A DNA stretch of 64,000 nucleotides from CAIYRG01 sp965247505 (GTDB lineage Bacteria > Pseudomonadota > Alphaproteobacteria > Micropepsales > Micropepsaceae): contig OZ252020.1 in the NCBI GenBank assembly GCA_965247505.1, positions 2,232,001 through 2,296,000 of the forward strand. Reading direction: 5' to 3'. This document shows positions 25,609 to 34,336 of the stretch, piece by piece. The position numbers and the translations under genes were made by a program. The notes beneath the pieces were generated by a model. It did not search any database, was not told the DNA's origin, and saw only the letters and a list, made by a program, of their open reading frames with translations. Each line of letters starts with the position of its first letter. The first letter of the stretch is position 1.

Positions 25609-26689
25609 CTTGCCTATCCGGTTAACGCCCATGACCGCTACATGTAGGGTGCCGCCACTCTCCCGAGTAAAGCTCGGCATAGGTTGGAGCAGAGGTGTCG
25701 CCCGCGATGCCGAGCAATGAGCGGAAGGCGTTGAACGGGTAGAACCGCCTGTTGAAGCGGAAGGTGAACTCGTTGAGGGAGGCTTGTAGGTGCTGGTGGC
25801 TAACGCCGTGGTGGATCCCGATCAGCCACGTCTTCAGGTTGGCGAAAACCAGATGGATGATCGGCAGGTATTGCTCGGCAACAGCGAAGTGCTCATAGCC
25901 GCGCTTACCGAGGCCAGCATAGCCGCTCCAATCGTCAGTAACGATCAGCGATCCCGGCGCGACGGTGCTCTCGACGAACCCACAGAGCGACTCGGCGCTA
26001 CGGTCGAGCACGACGGCGAGCCGAACGCGTCCGGCATAGCGTCCGTCTTTCCGGTTGTCGAGCTTGGTGCCCGGCTTTCGATGACGCACCTCGATGGCAC
26101 AGGAGACGGGAACCTTGTGGTGAACACCACGGCCTTCCCCACGCGTTCGCCCGCCAACCCAGGTTTCGTCCACCTCAACATGGTTCTTGGGCTGTCCACC
26201 GATCCTGTCTTGGTTGGGCCGCACCATGCCCGAGCGGAGCTTGTGGAGAATTTGAAAGGCCGTCTCGTAGCGCGAAAGACCAAGTTGTCGCTGAAACTGC
26301 ACGGCGGACATGCCGGACGTCTGACTGGCGACCAGATAAGCGGCCCAGAACCAGACGTTCAGCGGAGTGTGGCTACGCTCCATCACTGTTCCCACCGTCA
26401 GCCCGGTGTTCTGGCGGCACTTGCGGCAGCGCAGGACGCCAGGGCGGTTTTCAAAGTGGAACGGCTCTCCCGCCGTGCCGCAGTGCGGGCAGGCAAAGCC
26501 GTCTCCCCAGCGGGCTTTCTCCAGGTAGGCGGCGCAGGCCGCATCATCGGGGAAAAGTCGCTGGAACTCGGGTAGCGAATGCGGGAATGGGAGATCGGCG
26601 CGGTCGAGAACATCCATGGCGCGCTCCCCTATATCCGGTTTGCGCCCATTCTAGCCCTAGTGGGTGTGGGTGTAAACCGGATAGGCAAG
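25609..26689 (-). mobile_element. IS1595-family insertion sequence, copy 1
   Basis: A 1081-bp element with inverted ends that begin CTTGCCTATCCGGTT on both sides and match at about 17 of the first 20 positions. It is flanked by an 8-bp target duplication GTTGCTTC (25601-25608 and 26690-26697), the length expected for IS1595. It contains one transposase gene and sits inside lipoprotein gene A. Confidence 0.93.
25622..26617 (-). CDS. IS1595-family transposase (copy 1)
   Basis: A 331-residue transposase. The N-terminal zinc ribbon is visible as CPHCG and CRKC, followed by the ISXO2-like DDE domain with VEVDETWVGG, VTDDWSGY and HLQASLNEFTFRFNRR, which supply the acidic residues. The ATG follows GGGGAG by 7 nt. 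It cuts and joins the element ends. It is nearly identical to the copy at 27373. Confidence 0.93.
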   Translation of the reverse strand: MDVLDRADLPFPHSLPEFQRLFPDDAACAAYLEKARWGDGFACPHCGTAGEPFHFENRPGVLRCRKCRQNTGLTVGTVMERSHTPLNVWFWAAYLVASQTSGMSAVQFQRQLGLSRYETAFQILHKLRSGMVRPNQDRIGGQPKNHVEVDETWVGGRTRGEGRGVHHKVPVSCAIEVRHRKPGTKLDNRKDGRYAGRVRLAVVLDRSAESLCGFVESTVAPGSLIVTDDWSGYAGLGKRGYEHFAVAEQYLPIIHLVFANLKTWLIGIHHGVSHQHLQASLNEFTFRFNRRFYPFNAFRSLLGIAGDTSAPTYAELYSGEWRHPTCSGHGR

Positions 26690-27359
26690 GTTGCTTCCAC
26701 TACTTCAAACGATGCGGTTTCGACTGTGACGGGCTGACCTTGTTGTAAGGGGAGCTCGAGCTGCCTTTCGACCATATCGACCTTCGGATCACCGGAGATT
26801 TCACGATAAACGAACCGAAGACGATCGGCGTTTCGGCCCGTATAGATTAGCTCCCGCCGGTAGCCGTCGTCGGGAATGAAGCGAACTTCTGTTGTGGTAA
26901 AAATCGGAGGCTCGTTCGGTTCGGAAGCGCAGCGGCCGGGTTCGATAAAACCGCGCACATAAGTCCTATCCTCGAGCGCAACGCAAATCCCGGCAGAACG
27001 TTCGAAAGTTCCCAACGCCGCGTCGTAGACCGTCGCACGGTCGGATTCGTAATATATATGGGCCTCGTCGCGAAAATAGCTGACGAGCCTTCCCGGACGG
27101 ATCGTAACTCTGAAAAACAAAACGCCGTCGCCCCAGCTAACTTCGTTCTCGAGATTTACCGCTTCGGATACGGCGACGTTGGCCGATTCGAGCACGATGT
27201 CTCCAAGGCCGGCGTCCAATATGTCGCTCCCCGCCTGTGTTTGAAGGGTTTGCAGATTTACCGACGATGTGACGGGAGTCGCGCATGCCGCAAGCATAGA
27301 AGCGGCAAACAACGCTGCGCTCGCACGAAACCCCATTTGCACCATTTTCATCATTATTC

Positions 27360-28440
27360 CTTGCCTATCCGGTTAACGCCCATGACCGCTACATGTAGGG
27401 TGCCGCCACTCTCCCGAGTAAAGCTCGGCATAGGTTGGAGCAGAGGTGTCGCCCGCGATGCCGAGCAATGAGCGGAAGGCGTTGAACGGGTAGAACCGCC
27501 TGTTGAAGCGGAAGGTGAACTCGTTGAGGGAGGCTTGTAGGTGCTGGTGGCTAACGCCGTGGTGGATCCCGATCAGCCACGTCTTCAGGTTGGCGAAAAC
27601 CAGATGGATGATCGGCAGGTATTGCTCGGCAACAGCGAAGTGCTCATAGCCGCGCTTACCGAGGCCAGCATAGCCGCTCCAATCGTCAGTAACGATCAGC
27701 GATCCCGGCGCGACGGTGCTCTCGACGAACCCACAGAGCGACTCGGCGCTACGGTCGAGCACGACGGCGAGCCGAACGCGTCCGGCATAGCGTCCGTCTT
27801 TCCGGTTGTCGAGCTTGGTGCCCGGCTTTCGATGACGCACCTCGATGGCACAGGAGACGGGAACCTTGTGGTGAACACCACGGCCTTCCCCACGCGTTCG
27901 CCCGCCAACCCAGGGTTCGTCCACCTCAACATGGTTCTTGGGTTGTCCACCGATCCTATCTTGGTTGGGTCGCACCATGCCCGAGCGGAGCTTGTGGAGA
28001 ATTTGAAAGGCCGTCTCATAGCGCGGAAGACCAAGTTGCCGCTGAAACTGCACGGCGGACATGCCGGGCGTCTGACTGGCGACCAGATAAGCGGCCCAGA
28101 ACCAGACGTTCAGCGGAGTGTGGCTACGCTCCATCACTGTTCCCACCGTCAGCCCGGTGTTCTGGCGGCACTTGCGGCAGCGCAGGACGCCAGGGCGGTT
28201 TTCAAAGTGGAACGGCTCTCCCGCCGTGCCGCAGTGCAGGCAGGCAAAGCCGTCTCCCCAGCGGGCTTTCTCCAGGTAGGCGGCGCAGGCCGCATCATCG
28301 GGGAAAAGTCGCTGGAACTCGGGTAGCGAATGCGGGAATGGGAGATCGGCGCGGTCGAGAACATCCATGGCGCGCTCCCCTATATCCGGTTTGCGCCCAT
28401 TCTAGACCTAGTGGGTGTGGGTGTAAACCGGATAGGCAAG
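27360..28440 (-). mobile_element. IS1595-family insertion sequence, copy 2
   Basis: A 1081-bp element almost identical to copy 1, in the same orientation, with the same ends. The target duplication is CATTATTC (27352-27359 and 28441-28448). It inserted exactly where the stop codon of gene B overlaps the start codon of gene A. Confidence 0.93.
27373..28368 (-). CDS. IS1595-family transposase (copy 2)
   Basis: A 331-residue transposase differing from copy 1 by a few residues. One is Thr to Pro directly after the first catalytic acid (VEVDEPWVGG), another Pro to Leu in the zinc ribbon (CLHCG). The first change could impair catalysis; that is inference. Other motifs are intact. Confidence 0.9.
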   Translation of the reverse strand: MDVLDRADLPFPHSLPEFQRLFPDDAACAAYLEKARWGDGFACLHCGTAGEPFHFENRPGVLRCRKCRQNTGLTVGTVMERSHTPLNVWFWAAYLVASQTPGMSAVQFQRQLGLPRYETAFQILHKLRSGMVRPNQDRIGGQPKNHVEVDEPWVGGRTRGEGRGVHHKVPVSCAIEVRHRKPGTKLDNRKDGRYAGRVRLAVVLDRSAESLCGFVESTVAPGSLIVTDDWSGYAGLGKRGYEHFAVAEQYLPIIHLVFANLKTWLIGIHHGVSHQHLQASLNEFTFRFNRRFYPFNAFRSLLGIAGDTSAPTYAELYSGEWRHPTCSGHGR

Positions 28441-28442
28441 CA

Positions 28443-29144
28443 TTATTCTTCGAACCTCGAAATGACACGATAGCGCAATTGATCGAGGCGCGCTTCGATC
28501 ACTTCGATGCGCGCCCCTTTCAAGTCGATGAAATTGCCGTCCGCAAGCGGATGTTCGAATTCCAACTCCAAGGGCGGGCGGCTGAAATCGCCGAGAAATT
28601 CGCGATACCGAAGCCTCAATCCGTCGCCGACGCGTCCGCCATAGATCAGGGTCTGACGATAGGTCGCCGGAGCATTCCAATCGAGAACCGCAATCGGCTC
28701 CAATTCGGGCACCGTATCCAGTTCCCAATCGCAATCACCGATCTGAACGAAACCGTGTATGTCGCTGGGGTCGGAATTGCTCACGCACAGGCCGCCGCGG
28801 CCCCATGGCTGCCCTTCGGCGAGCCACTCGCTTCTCGTCATGCCTTGGGCAAGAAAATAGGTGTGGTCCTCACTGCGCTCCGGAAGACCCAGCGGGCCGG
28901 GTGGAATCTTGTATTCGACCCCAAACCCGGGGATCGAATCCTCCCCGAAGGAGACTTCGTTCTTGAGCTCGGCTCCCAGATGCACGGTGATATCCCCACG
29001 GTCGAGAATTGGCTCTCCAACCATGACGGAGGCTTCCTTGTTGAGCTCGGGGCGGTCGAACACTTGATGATCTGCGGGGACCGCCTCTGTGTCTTGGCAA
29101 AAACGCATGAGTGCCGCAATTACAGGGCAGGAAAAATCGGCCAT
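28443..29144 (-). CDS. Unnamed protein B, paralogue of interrupted gene A
   Basis: A 233-residue protein sharing the block order of gene A (see 25522-27354): VMVGEPILDRGDITVHLGAE, KNEVSFGED, YRQTLIYGGRVGDGLRLRYR and IEVIEARLDQLRYRVIS. It lacks the clear lipoprotein signal of A; the N-terminus MADFSCPVIAALMRFCQ is only weakly hydrophobic, so its location is uncertain. GGGAG lies 5 nt before the ATG. Before the IS2 insertion, its TAA overlapped the ATG of gene A (TAATG), so the two formed a coupled pair. Function unknown. Confidence 0.65.
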   Translation of the reverse strand: MADFSCPVIAALMRFCQDTEAVPADHQVFDRPELNKEASVMVGEPILDRGDITVHLGAELKNEVSFGEDSIPGFGVEYKIPPGPLGLPERSEDHTYFLAQGMTRSEWLAEGQPWGRGGLCVSNSDPSDIHGFVQIGDCDWELDTVPELEPIAVLDWNAPATYRQTLIYGGRVGDGLRLRYREFLGDFSRPPLELEFEHPLADGNFIDLKGARIEVIEARLDQLRYRVISRFEE

Positions 29145-29209
29145 TCATTCTCCCTCGTTCAGATGCCCGGAGCCTAGCGGGACATTGTGGCCGAGACAAA
29201 GGTGTGTAG

Positions 29210-29431
29210 ATGGGAATGGGCCGCTTTCTCATCATCGCCGGAATCGTGCTCGTCATCGTCGGGCTCGCATGGGTTTGGGCCAGCCGGTTTGGGCTTGGCC
29301 GCCTGGGGTTGGCTCAGCTGTAGGGCGATATCGTCATCGAGCGAGAGAATTTTCGCTTTTATTTTCCGATTGTTACCTCTCTTGTGGTTAGCGCAGCTGT
29401 AACCCTTCTCATTTGGTTCTTCCGGCGCTAA
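29210..29431 (+). pseudogene. DUF2905-family gene interrupted by an in-frame TAG
   Basis: The frame starting at 29210 reads GRFLIIAGIVLVIVGLAW, then SRFGLGRLGLAQL and an amber codon at 29321-29323, and continues in the same frame with GDIVIERENFRFYFPIVTSL to IWFFRR and a TAA at 29429. In intact DUF2905 proteins, GLGRLPGDIVI is continuous, so about 15 extra bases including the stop were inserted. The product would be a two-helix inner-membrane protein of about 70 residues. It lies just before purH. Confidence 0.75.
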
Positions 29432-29466
29432 GAGCAGTTGAAATCAGCAAGTTATATGAGTCGCCC

Positions 29467-31065
29467 ATGACCTTGCGCCCGATCCGCCGCGCCCTCATTT
29501 CGGTGTCCGACAAAACAGATCTCGTCGCATTCGCGAAAAGCTTGGCGAGAGCGAATGTCGAAATTCTCTCAACCGGCGGCACCGCCAAGGCGCTGCGCGA
29601 GGCCGGGCTGACGGTGATCGACGTCTCCGAAACCACCGGCTTTCCCGAAATCATGGATGGGCGCGTGAAAACGCTGCATCCCAAAGTCCATGGCGGGCTC
29701 TTGGCTTTGCGCGATAATAAAGATCACGCCGAAGCCATGACTACGCACGGGATCGAGGGCATCGATCTCCTTGTCGTCAATCTCTATCCCTTCGAGGCAA
29801 CGGTGAAGCGCGGCGCGAGTTTCGATGAGACCGTTGAGAATATCGATATTGGCGGGCCGGTCATGATCCGCGCGGCGTCCAAGAACCATGGTTGGGTCAC
29901 TGTGGTCGTCGACCCTGAAGACTATGATTTTGTGCTTGCCGAAATGAGCGCGAATGACGGCGCCACCACTGAAGCCGCGCGGACAAAGCTTGCCCATATC
30001 GCTTACGCGCGCACTGCGGCCTATGACGCCGCGGTATCGACCTGGCTGGGAGGCGAGATCGCAAAAACCGGCGATAAAGAGCCCGCACGGCGCGTGAGCT
30101 TTGCCGGACATTTGCGTCAAAAATTGCGCTATGGCGAAAACCCGCATCAAGAGGCAGCGTTCTACGTCACGGACGAGATGCGGCCGGGCGTTGCCAATGC
30201 CCAGCAACTGCAAGGAAAAGAGCTGTCCTACAACAATATCAACGATACCGATGCGGCCTATGAGCTGGTCTCGGAATTCGAGCCAAATGATTCTCCCGCC
30301 TGCGCCATAATCAAACATGCCAACCCGTGCGGAGTCGCATTGGGGAGCTCGCTGACCGAGGCCTATAAAAAGGCTCTCGCTTGCGATCCGGTGAGCGCGT
30401 TTGGCGGCGTGTTGGCGTTCAATAGAACACTCGACGGCTCAACGGCGGAGGCAATCGCGAAGATCTTTACCGAAGTGATTATCGCGCCGGATGCAGACGA
30501 AGACGCACGCAAAATTCTTAGCGCCAAGAAGAATCTTCGTTTGCTGATTGCAGGCGGCCTACCGGATTCAAATGCCGCGGGCACCACATTGCGCTCGGTT
30601 GCAGGCGGCTTGCTGGTGCAAAACCGCGATACCGGAAAACTGAGCAAAGCCGATCTGAAAATCGTCACTAAGCGCCAACCGAGTGACGCGGAAATATCCG
30701 ACATGTTGTTTGCGTTTACCGTGGCCAAGCACGTTAAATCGAACACCATCGTTTACGCCAAGAATGGCGCCACGGCTGGGATCGGCGCCGGCCAAATGAG
30801 CCGGGTGGATTCGGCGCGCATCGCCGCGATCAAGGCCCGCGAAGCGGCGGAAAAAGCGGGCTGGAATGAGCCGATGACCAAGGGCTCCAGCGCGGCCTCG
30901 GACGCATTTTTTCCCTTCCCCGATGGATTACTCGTAGTCGCAGAGGCAGGCGCGACGTCGGTGATTCAGCCCGGCGGTTCGATCAAGGATGATGAGGTGA
31001 TTAAAGCCGCCGATGAGGCCGGGCTTGCCATGGTCCTTACCGGCGTTCGGCATTTTAGGCATTAA
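29467..31065 (+). CDS. purH: Bifunctional AICAR transformylase / IMP cyclohydrolase
   Basis: A 532-residue cytoplasmic enzyme for the last two steps of IMP synthesis. The N-terminal cyclohydrolase domain shows RRALISVSDKTDL, STGGTAKALREAG, TGFPEIMDGRVKTLHPKVHG. The C-terminal transformylase domain shows LRYGENPHQ, ACAIIKHANPCG, and AFFPFPDGL near the end. The start is the ATG at 29467; a longer frame adds 18 residues. Length is normal. A fragment of this gene (29541-29606) is duplicated at 25331-25390. Confidence 0.97.
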   Translation: MTLRPIRRALISVSDKTDLVAFAKSLARANVEILSTGGTAKALREAGLTVIDVSETTGFPEIMDGRVKTLHPKVHGGLLALRDNKDHAEAMTTHGIEGIDLLVVNLYPFEATVKRGASFDETVENIDIGGPVMIRAASKNHGWVTVVVDPEDYDFVLAEMSANDGATTEAARTKLAHIAYARTAAYDAAVSTWLGGEIAKTGDKEPARRVSFAGHLRQKLRYGENPHQEAAFYVTDEMRPGVANAQQLQGKELSYNNINDTDAAYELVSEFEPNDSPACAIIKHANPCGVALGSSLTEAYKKALACDPVSAFGGVLAFNRTLDGSTAEAIAKIFTEVIIAPDADEDARKILSAKKNLRLLIAGGLPDSNAAGTTLRSVAGGLLVQNRDTGKLSKADLKIVTKRQPSDAEISDMLFAFTVAKHVKSNTIVYAKNGATAGIGAGQMSRVDSARIAAIKAREAAEKAGWNEPMTKGSSAASDAFFPFPDGLLVVAEAGATSVIQPGGSIKDDEVIKAADEAGLAMVLTGVRHFRH

Positions 31066-32460
31066 TTACACCGCCTCTGCGCGCTCTTCGCGCACAAATG
31101 ATAAGCCCACAAGACCGATGCTGAGAAACACCAATATTGCCGCCATGCCCCATTGCTGGCTGCCGGATAGTCTTGTGGCGATGCCCACGGCGAGTGGCGC
31201 GGCAAAGGCTGTCGCCTCGCCGGAAAGCGCATAGAGCCCAAAAAATTCGGTCATGCGCTGGCGCGGGGCGATCCGCGCCATCATTGCCCGGCTATTGGCG
31301 TAAGTTGCGACCACGCATACCGCGATGCAGGCAACTGCAGAGATATAAAGGAGCTCGGGCAATGTTCCGAATACGGGGAGCGGCAGCGCCTCCGTTCCTT
31401 GCGCGTAAGGCAAGAAAAACAAGACGCGATCCGGCGCAAAACCAAGCGACAAAAACCCGAATAGAACCGAGCCGCTCAGAGATAGCCGCAAGGTAGTCTT
31501 GGTCCCAATCCGATCGGCAAGTATCCCGCCGGCAAACCCGCCCAGAGCGGCGAAGGGGCTTAAAATAATTCCATAGACCGCGAGTTCGATGACGCCCCAG
31601 CCGAATACGCCGGCGGCATAGATGCCGCCGAATGTGAGCATCATATTGAGGCCGTCATTGTAGACCATGCGCGCAAGAAGATAGGCCCCGACATTGCGAT
31701 ATTGATTGAGGCTGCGCACCGTGTGGCTGACGGACACCAAACCTTTGCGAATGACCTTGGTGAGCGCGAGCCCACTGGGCCGCCGATCGGGAGTCCAGAG
31801 AAAGAATGGAATGCAAAAGAGCATGAACCAGAGCGCTGCCAATGGCCCGACCACGCGTTCATGCTCGTGGGCCTCGCGGTCCAATCCAAACAGCGGATTT
31901 TCGGGAAGAAAAATAAAGACAAGCACGAAAACCAGCAGCAGCAGACTGGCGAGATTGCCGAGCGCATAGCCTAAGCCGGACAAGCGTCCGATACCGCCCT
32001 CTTTCGCGATTCCGGGCAGCATCGCGCCATGAAAAACGATCGAGGCGTCGTAACCGACATTCGCAATGACAATCAGTGCGCCAATGGCGAACACCGAAAG
32101 CCCCACGCCTCCCGGCTCACCGAACCAAAGCAAGAAACTGGCGAGCGCAAGAAGCCCCGAGAAAAACAGCAGCCAGGGTTTGCGCGGCCCCCCAGCGTCG
32201 GCAATCGCACCAAGGAAAGGCGCGCCGATCGCGACCGTGAGACCGGCATAGGCCCAAATATCTGCCCATAGCGCCTGACCCAAAACCGGATCGCCGACAA
32301 TCTGGTTTTGAAAATAGGGCCCGTAAATATAGATGCCAACGAGAATGAAATAGGGGTTGCGCGCCCATTCAAACGCGACCCAAGCTGTCCGCCCTAGTGA
32401 TGATACCTCTTCCGCCAGCCCTCGCGGATTGTCAGGCACCTCAGAGCTGTTCGTCTGCAT
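31066..32460 (-). CDS. MFS transporter, UMF1/Atg22-like
   Basis: A 464-residue inner-membrane protein with about twelve hydrophobic segments. The opening WVAFEWARNPYFILVGIYIY and the segments GAPFLGAIADAGGPRKPW and RMVYNDGLNMMLTFGGIYAA are typical of the Atg22/UMF1 branch of the major facilitator superfamily. The cargo is unknown; nutrient or amino-acid efflux is known for eukaryotic relatives. It converges on purH (adjacent stops) and overlaps the SH3 gene upstream by 20 nt. Confidence 0.85.
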   Translation of the reverse strand: MQTNSSEVPDNPRGLAEEVSSLGRTAWVAFEWARNPYFILVGIYIYGPYFQNQIVGDPVLGQALWADIWAYAGLTVAIGAPFLGAIADAGGPRKPWLLFFSGLLALASFLLWFGEPGGVGLSVFAIGALIVIANVGYDASIVFHGAMLPGIAKEGGIGRLSGLGYALGNLASLLLLVFVLVFIFLPENPLFGLDREAHEHERVVGPLAALWFMLFCIPFFLWTPDRRPSGLALTKVIRKGLVSVSHTVRSLNQYRNVGAYLLARMVYNDGLNMMLTFGGIYAAGVFGWGVIELAVYGIILSPFAALGGFAGGILADRIGTKTTLRLSLSGSVLFGFLSLGFAPDRVLFFLPYAQGTEALPLPVFGTLPELLYISAVACIAVCVVATYANSRAMMARIAPRQRMTEFFGLYALSGEATAFAAPLAVGIATRLSGSQQWGMAAILVFLSIGLVGLSFVREERAEAV

Positions 32461-32989
32461 ACACGCCCCAAATCCGCGCGCGGTCGATCCAACCCTCTAA
32501 CTCGGAAAAATCCAAGCGGCACGAATTTGGCCCGCAGGATTCGACGCGTCCCACCACACCGGCCTCGACCTGCGCTATGATAGGTGCGTTCTCGTCTTCG
32601 TCCGCGCGCAGCTCGGCATAACCATTTCCGATCACGACGGCGCCGCGCTCATTGTTAAGTAGCGAGACATGAATCCACCCGATTTCGCCGTCCAGATCGC
32701 GCACGCGCCGCCAAACGTCATATTCGGCCAACACCTGCATGGGCAATCCTTCACGATGATAAATCCATTTTACGCTATGCGCAGTGCTCGGCCCTTCGCG
32801 CATATTGACCAAATCGGAGCTCAGACTGACAAAGCGCGGACGCTCGATTTGTGCTTCGCCCGGCGGTTGCGGCGCTGCGCTTAAGGGTGTCATGAAAACT
32901 GCACTGCAGAGCGCGCCAATAAAAATAAACCCATAGAAAATCGGCAGAGAAATAAATCTCGTTTTCTTTTCCACTCTCGTCTCGAACAT
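32441..32989 (-). CDS. SH3-domain exported protein
   Basis: A 182-residue protein with an N-terminal membrane or signal segment (ISLPIFYGFIFIGALCSAVF) and a bacterial SH3 domain: SSDLVNMREGPSTAHSVKWI, then WRRVRDLDGEIGWIHVSLL. A second, more divergent SH3-like unit follows (AELRADEDENAPIIAQVEAG ... CRLDFSELEGWIDRARIWGV). Such domains bind peptidoglycan or proteins in the periplasm. The gene overlaps the MFS gene by 20 nt. Confidence 0.8.
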   Translation of the reverse strand: MFETRVEKKTRFISLPIFYGFIFIGALCSAVFMTPLSAAPQPPGEAQIERPRFVSLSSDLVNMREGPSTAHSVKWIYHREGLPMQVLAEYDVWRRVRDLDGEIGWIHVSLLNNERGAVVIGNGYAELRADEDENAPIIAQVEAGVVGRVESCGPNSCRLDFSELEGWIDRARIWGVYADEQL

Positions 32990-33133
32990 CGGTTCGGGCC
33001 CAACGAATCGTTTATTGAAGCGCGTCTCATCTTTTAAGCGCTAGGCACGCTTTGGAAAAGCGGCGAGGGCGTTCTTTGGCGCGCGCGGCGCCGTTCTGCT
33101 AGACATTTGAGAGACTTCACCACAGAGCCAATT

Positions 33134-34129
33134 ATGTCCGCCGCCCCAAAATTGCACGTCACAATTACTCGCAAGCTCCCGGACGCGGTGGAAGAACGTC
33201 TCAGAGCGCTTTTCGATGCGAGGCTCAATAGCGAGGATACACCATTCGATAAGCCTGCTTTACTGCACGCGGTTAAGACAGCTGACGTGCTGGCGCCGAC
33301 CATTACCGATCAACTCGACGCCGAAATCATTGAGGCTGCGGGAGAGCGATTAAAGCTCATCGCCAATTTTGGCGTGGGCGTCGATCATATCGATCTGAAG
33401 GCGGCCAAGGCGCGCGGCATTGCGATTACCAACACGCCGGGCGTCTTGACCGAGGACACGGCCGATCTCACCTTTGCGCTTATGCTGGCCGTGCCGAGAC
33501 GTTTATCCGAGGGTATTCGTGCATTGGAGGAAGGCGCCTTCACAGGCTGGTATCCGACATGGATGATGGGCAGGCGCCTTGGCGGCATGCGTCTTGGCAT
33601 CGTCGGGATGGGCCGCATCGGCCAGGCGGTTGCACGCCGCGCCGCGGCATTCGGTATGGAGATTAATTATCACAACCGAAAACCGATTGACGAAAAACTC
33701 GCCCAAGCGCTTGGCGCAACATATTGGCGCGATCTGGATGACATGTTGGCGCAAATGGACATGGTGATCCTCACCTGCCCACGTAACGAAGAAACCTATC
33801 ATCTGATGTCGGCGGTTCGGCTGAAGCGGATGAAACCCACCGCCTATCTTATCAACACAGCGCGCGGCGACATCGTTGATGAGCACGCCTTGGCCTTAGC
33901 GCTGGAATCGGGCGAGCTGGCCGGCGCGGGGCTCGACGTCTTCGAGCGCGAGCCCGAGGTCAATGCGAAACTAATGACATTGAAGAATGTCGTACTGCTG
34001 CCGCATATGGGTTCGGGCACGCTGGAAGCGCGCACCGCCATGGGGATGAAAGTGGTTGCGAATATTAAAGCGTTTGCGAACGGTCGAGATTTGCCCGACC
34101 GGGTTGGGTTCGTAAGGGGCAGTTTCTAA
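33134..34129 (+). CDS. D-2-hydroxyacid dehydrogenase (glyoxylate/hydroxypyruvate reductase type)
   Basis: A 331-residue NAD(P)-dependent reductase. The Rossmann motif GIVGMGRIGQAVARRAAAFG is at about residues 154-173. Catalytic residues are visible: Arg in LINTARGDIVDE, Glu in the FEREPEV region and His in LPHMGSGT. It would interconvert glyoxylate/hydroxypyruvate and glycolate/D-glycerate in the cytoplasm. The ATG at 33134 is in a weak ribosome context; a TTG at 33107 is in frame. It stands alone, diverging from the SH3 gene. Confidence 0.88.
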   Translation: MSAAPKLHVTITRKLPDAVEERLRALFDARLNSEDTPFDKPALLHAVKTADVLAPTITDQLDAEIIEAAGERLKLIANFGVGVDHIDLKAAKARGIAITNTPGVLTEDTADLTFALMLAVPRRLSEGIRALEEGAFTGWYPTWMMGRRLGGMRLGIVGMGRIGQAVARRAAAFGMEINYHNRKPIDEKLAQALGATYWRDLDDMLAQMDMVILTCPRNEETYHLMSAVRLKRMKPTAYLINTARGDIVDEHALALALESGELAGAGLDVFEREPEVNAKLMTLKNVVLLPHMGSGTLEARTAMGMKVVANIKAFANGRDLPDRVGFVRGSF

Positions 34130-34182
34130 CCTAGGCTATTTTCTCCGGCGACTAGTATTCCTTGGGTGTCATCCCAAGCGCG

Positions 34183-34320
34183 TTAGCTAGCGCCGAAGTG
34201 TCGCCTAAACATTTTCTTACCTCCCCCTACGAGGGGAGGTGCACAAAGTGTTCAAAACCAAATTCATGTTCGTCCTCAGTGGGTCCCGGATAGCCCTTCG
34301 GGCTTCCGGGATGACATATT
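34183..34320. repeat. Dispersed intergenic repeat, short copy
   Basis: About 135 bp that recur in inverted orientation at 60370-60730. Shared blocks are GCGCCGAAGTGTC, ACCTCCCCCTACGAGGGGAG, GTTCAAAACCAAATTCATGT and the end CCGGGATGACA. It contains two hairpins (CCTCCCCCTACGAGGGGAGG; TCCCGGA...TCCGGGA). The longer copy has an extra segment between GGGGAGGT direct repeats that is missing here. Confidence 0.8.
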
Positions 34321-34336
34321 TTTTGTGGTGCGGCCG

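Larger units (their letters stand above)
25522..27354 (-). pseudogene. Lipoprotein gene A interrupted near its 3' end by an IS1595-type element
   Basis: Currently ATG 27354 runs to a stop at 26629 inside the element (241 residues, lipobox LAAC). Removing 25609-26697 (the element plus one target copy) restores the reading frame through ASLRYRVLS to a natural TAG at 25522, giving about 247 residues. The product is paralogous to gene B (28443-29144): both have an ENEVSWGDG or KNEVSFGED block, RRELIYTGR or YRQTLIYGGR, RFVYREISGD or RLRYREFLGD, and F/IEVxEA...LRYRV. The insertion replaces the last 26 residues with 19 foreign ones, so function may persist. The role is unknown. Confidence 0.8.

Noticed and set aside
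25790..28326. Two 261-residue plus-strand frames antisense to the transposases
   Set aside because: They mirror the transposase genes in both copies; length is due to the high-GC antisense frame.
25079..29606. Genomic island integrated at tRNA-Leu
   Set aside because: No integrase and no repeat of the tRNA 3' end were seen; the disturbance is explained by IS elements and local duplication.
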